From the NCBI RefSeq assembly GCF_001654835.1, contig NZ_LXEP01000020.1, positions 1 through 64,000 of the forward strand: a stretch of 64,000 nucleotides of DNA. The letters run 5' to 3'. Positions 63,112 through 64,000 of this stretch are shown piece by piece. The translations under genes were made by a program, and so were the position numbers. Within the stretch, counting starts at the first letter, position 1, and each line of letters begins with the position of its first letter. Below the pieces are notes generated by a model. It did not search any database. It was not told the DNA's origin and saw only the letters and a list, made by a program, of their open reading frames with translations. Origin of the DNA: Buttiauxella gaviniae ATCC 51604 (GTDB taxonomy: Bacteria > Pseudomonadota > Gammaproteobacteria > Enterobacterales > Enterobacteriaceae).

Positions 63112-63738
63112 ATGCTTTGGTCATTCATCGCCGTATTCTTCTCCGGTTGGCTGTACGTTGATGCCTCCTACCGTGGGCCAACCTGGCAACGCTGGGTCTT
63201 CAAACCTGTCACCCTTTTGCTTTTATTACTGCTGGCCTGGCAAGCACCGATGTTCAACGCAACTGGCTATTTGATCCTCGCGGGGCTTGCGGCAACGCTG
63301 CTCGGTGACGCTCTCACCCTGCTTCCAACCCAGCGCATGTTGTATGCCATCGGGGCGTTTTTCCTGTCGCACCTGTTGTATACCCTCTATTTTGCCAGCC
63401 AAATGACGTTCAGTTTCTTCTGGCCTTTGCCGCTGGTTCTGCTGGTTATTGGCGCGCTACTGACCGCCGTCATCTGGACACGCCTCGAAACCTTCCGTTG
63501 GCCGATTCTGACGTTTATCGGCATGACGCTGGTGATGGTGTGGCTGGCCGGTGAGCTCTATTTCTTCCTGCCAACACGCCCGAGTTTCTCAGGCTTTATT
63601 GGCGCAACGCTGCTGCTGTTGGGCAACATAGTCTGGCTGGGCAGCCATTACCGCCGCCGCTTCACAGGTGACAGCGCCATCGCTGCGGCATGCTATTTTG
63701 CCGGGCACTTTATGATTGTCCGCGCTCTGTATATTTGA
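63112..63738 (+). CDS. yhhN: Inner-membrane protein YhhN (TMEM86/lysoplasmalogenase-like)
   Basis: A 208-residue polytopic membrane protein of the YhhN/TMEM86 family; eukaryotic members hydrolyse lysoplasmalogens, while the bacterial function is unsettled. About seven or eight hydrophobic helices are visible. The family-conserved acidic positions are in [14 protein letters not shown] and [23 protein letters not shown] (in part). The ATG follows AGGGA; the ERIC element supplies the sequence just upstream. Confidence 0.94.
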   Translation: MLWSFIAVFFSGWLYVDASYRGPTWQRWVFKPVTLLLLLLLAWQAPMFNATGYLILAGLAATLLGDALTLLPTQRMLYAIGAFFLSHLLYTLYFASQMTFSFFWPLPLVLLVIGALLTAVIWTRLETFRWPILTFIGMTLVMVWLAGELYFFLPTRPSFSGFIGATLLLLGNIVWLGSHYRRRFTGDSAIAAACYFAGHFMIVRALYI

Positions 63739-63744
63739 CCTTGC

Positions 63745-63762
63745 GGGCGGTATTTACCGCCC
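63745..63762 (+). terminator. Stem-loop after yhhN
   Basis: GGGCGGT/ACCGCCC stem with a short ATTT loop followed by TAAAATTT, 6 bases past yhhN. Confidence 0.65.
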
Positions 63763-63776
63763 CTAAAATTTCCCTC

Positions 63777-63808
63777 TTGACTCTGGAGTCAACTCCAGAG
63801 AGTAACAT
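63777..63808 (+). promoter_or_regulatory. ZntR-regulated promoter of zntA
   Basis: TTGACT and TAACAT are separated by 20 bases, the overlong spacer of MerR-family promoters. The spacer holds the perfect palindrome CTCTGGAGT-TGA-type operator (CTCTGGAGTCAACTCCAGAG). It closely matches the E. coli zntA promoter. Confidence 0.88.
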
Positions 63809-63844
63809 GCGTAATGAGAACATTATCATTACCCAGGAGGGCGC

Positions 63845-64000
63845 ATGCTCAACTCCCCAAAAACACCACAATTTGCGAAGGCAAAGCTCAGCCCGTTGCC
63901 GATAAAAACGGACGCATGCCATGGTAATGATTGCTGTAGCAACGCCACTGTAGCCCCGGAAACAGAAATGCTGCCTGATACCGGCGAACGTTATAGCTGG
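63845..64000 (+). CDS. zntA: Zn/Cd/Pb-exporting P-type ATPase ZntA (5' part only)
   Basis: Only the first 52 codons are in the window; the gene runs off the right edge. The N-terminus reads MLNSPKTPQFAKAKLSPLPI, then a short cysteine-bearing stretch (ACHGNDCCSN) equivalent to the CCCDGAC region of E. coli ZntA. It ends at GERYSW, which precedes the heavy-metal-associated domain. A ribosome site GGAGG lies just upstream. Identity rests on this N-terminus plus the ZntR-type promoter and the yhhN neighbour. Confidence 0.9.
   Translation, partial: MLNSPKTPQFAKAKLSPLPIKTDACHGNDCCSNATVAPETEMLPDTGERYSW

Noticed and set aside
63041-63274. Open frame across the ERIC and the start of yhhN
   Set aside because: It is an out-of-frame reading of an ERIC element and of yhhN.

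Overview
This window reads as the chromosome of a gamma-proteobacterium of the family Enterobacteriaceae that is related to, but distinct from, Escherichia coli. Nearly every gene has a full-length E. coli-type counterpart at high apparent identity (from memory; no search was run). Intergenic gaps carry ERIC and REP-like repeats, and the fts-rpoH-liv-ugp-ggt-gnt and xyl-bax-malS-avtA blocks keep their E. coli order. The genus cannot be fixed from the sequence alone. No rRNA, tRNA, prophage, insertion sequence, CRISPR array or clear pseudogene was seen.

Region 1 (1-21.1 kb) is a complete formate hydrogenlyase (FHL) locus. It holds the activator gene fhlA (cut by the left edge), the hypABCDE maturation genes on the minus strand, and the divergent hycABCDEFGHI operon encoding hydrogenase 3. 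A toxin-antitoxin pair follows, then hydN-fdhF, then hypF and a nickel permease. Formate oxidation by FdhF feeds electrons through HydN/HycB/HycF/HycG to the HycE nickel site. HypA-F build that site, HycI trims HycE, and FhlA with sigma-54 switches the set on. The most notable feature is that FdhF has cysteine (TGC) exactly where E. coli has selenocysteine (TGA), over what looks like a decayed SECIS hairpin.

Region 2 (21.1-34.2 kb) holds avtA, malS with MalT boxes, bax, and the xylose regulon (xylR, xylHGF, divergent xylAB) with a CRP site and XylR-type operators.

Region 3 (34.2-45 kb) has the gluconate genes gntU-gntK-gntR, yhhW, yhhX, the iron-responsive small RNA ryhB with its Fur box, yhhY, an exported methionine sulfoxide reductase pair (msrB-msrA), ggt and yhhA. 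It is dense in ERIC elements.

Region 4 (44.4-56.8 kb) has the PhoB-type ugpBAECQ glycerol-3-phosphate operon and the branched-chain amino acid livKHMGF and livJ genes around panM. Region 5 (56.8-64 kb) has rpoH, ftsYEX, rsmD, yhhL, yhhM, yhhN and the start of zntA with its ZntR promoter.

Boundaries and identities come from reading the translations and DNA directly. Start codons were often moved inside the longest open frame to match the family N-terminus and a Shine-Dalgarno sequence. Promoter, operator and terminator calls are by eye.
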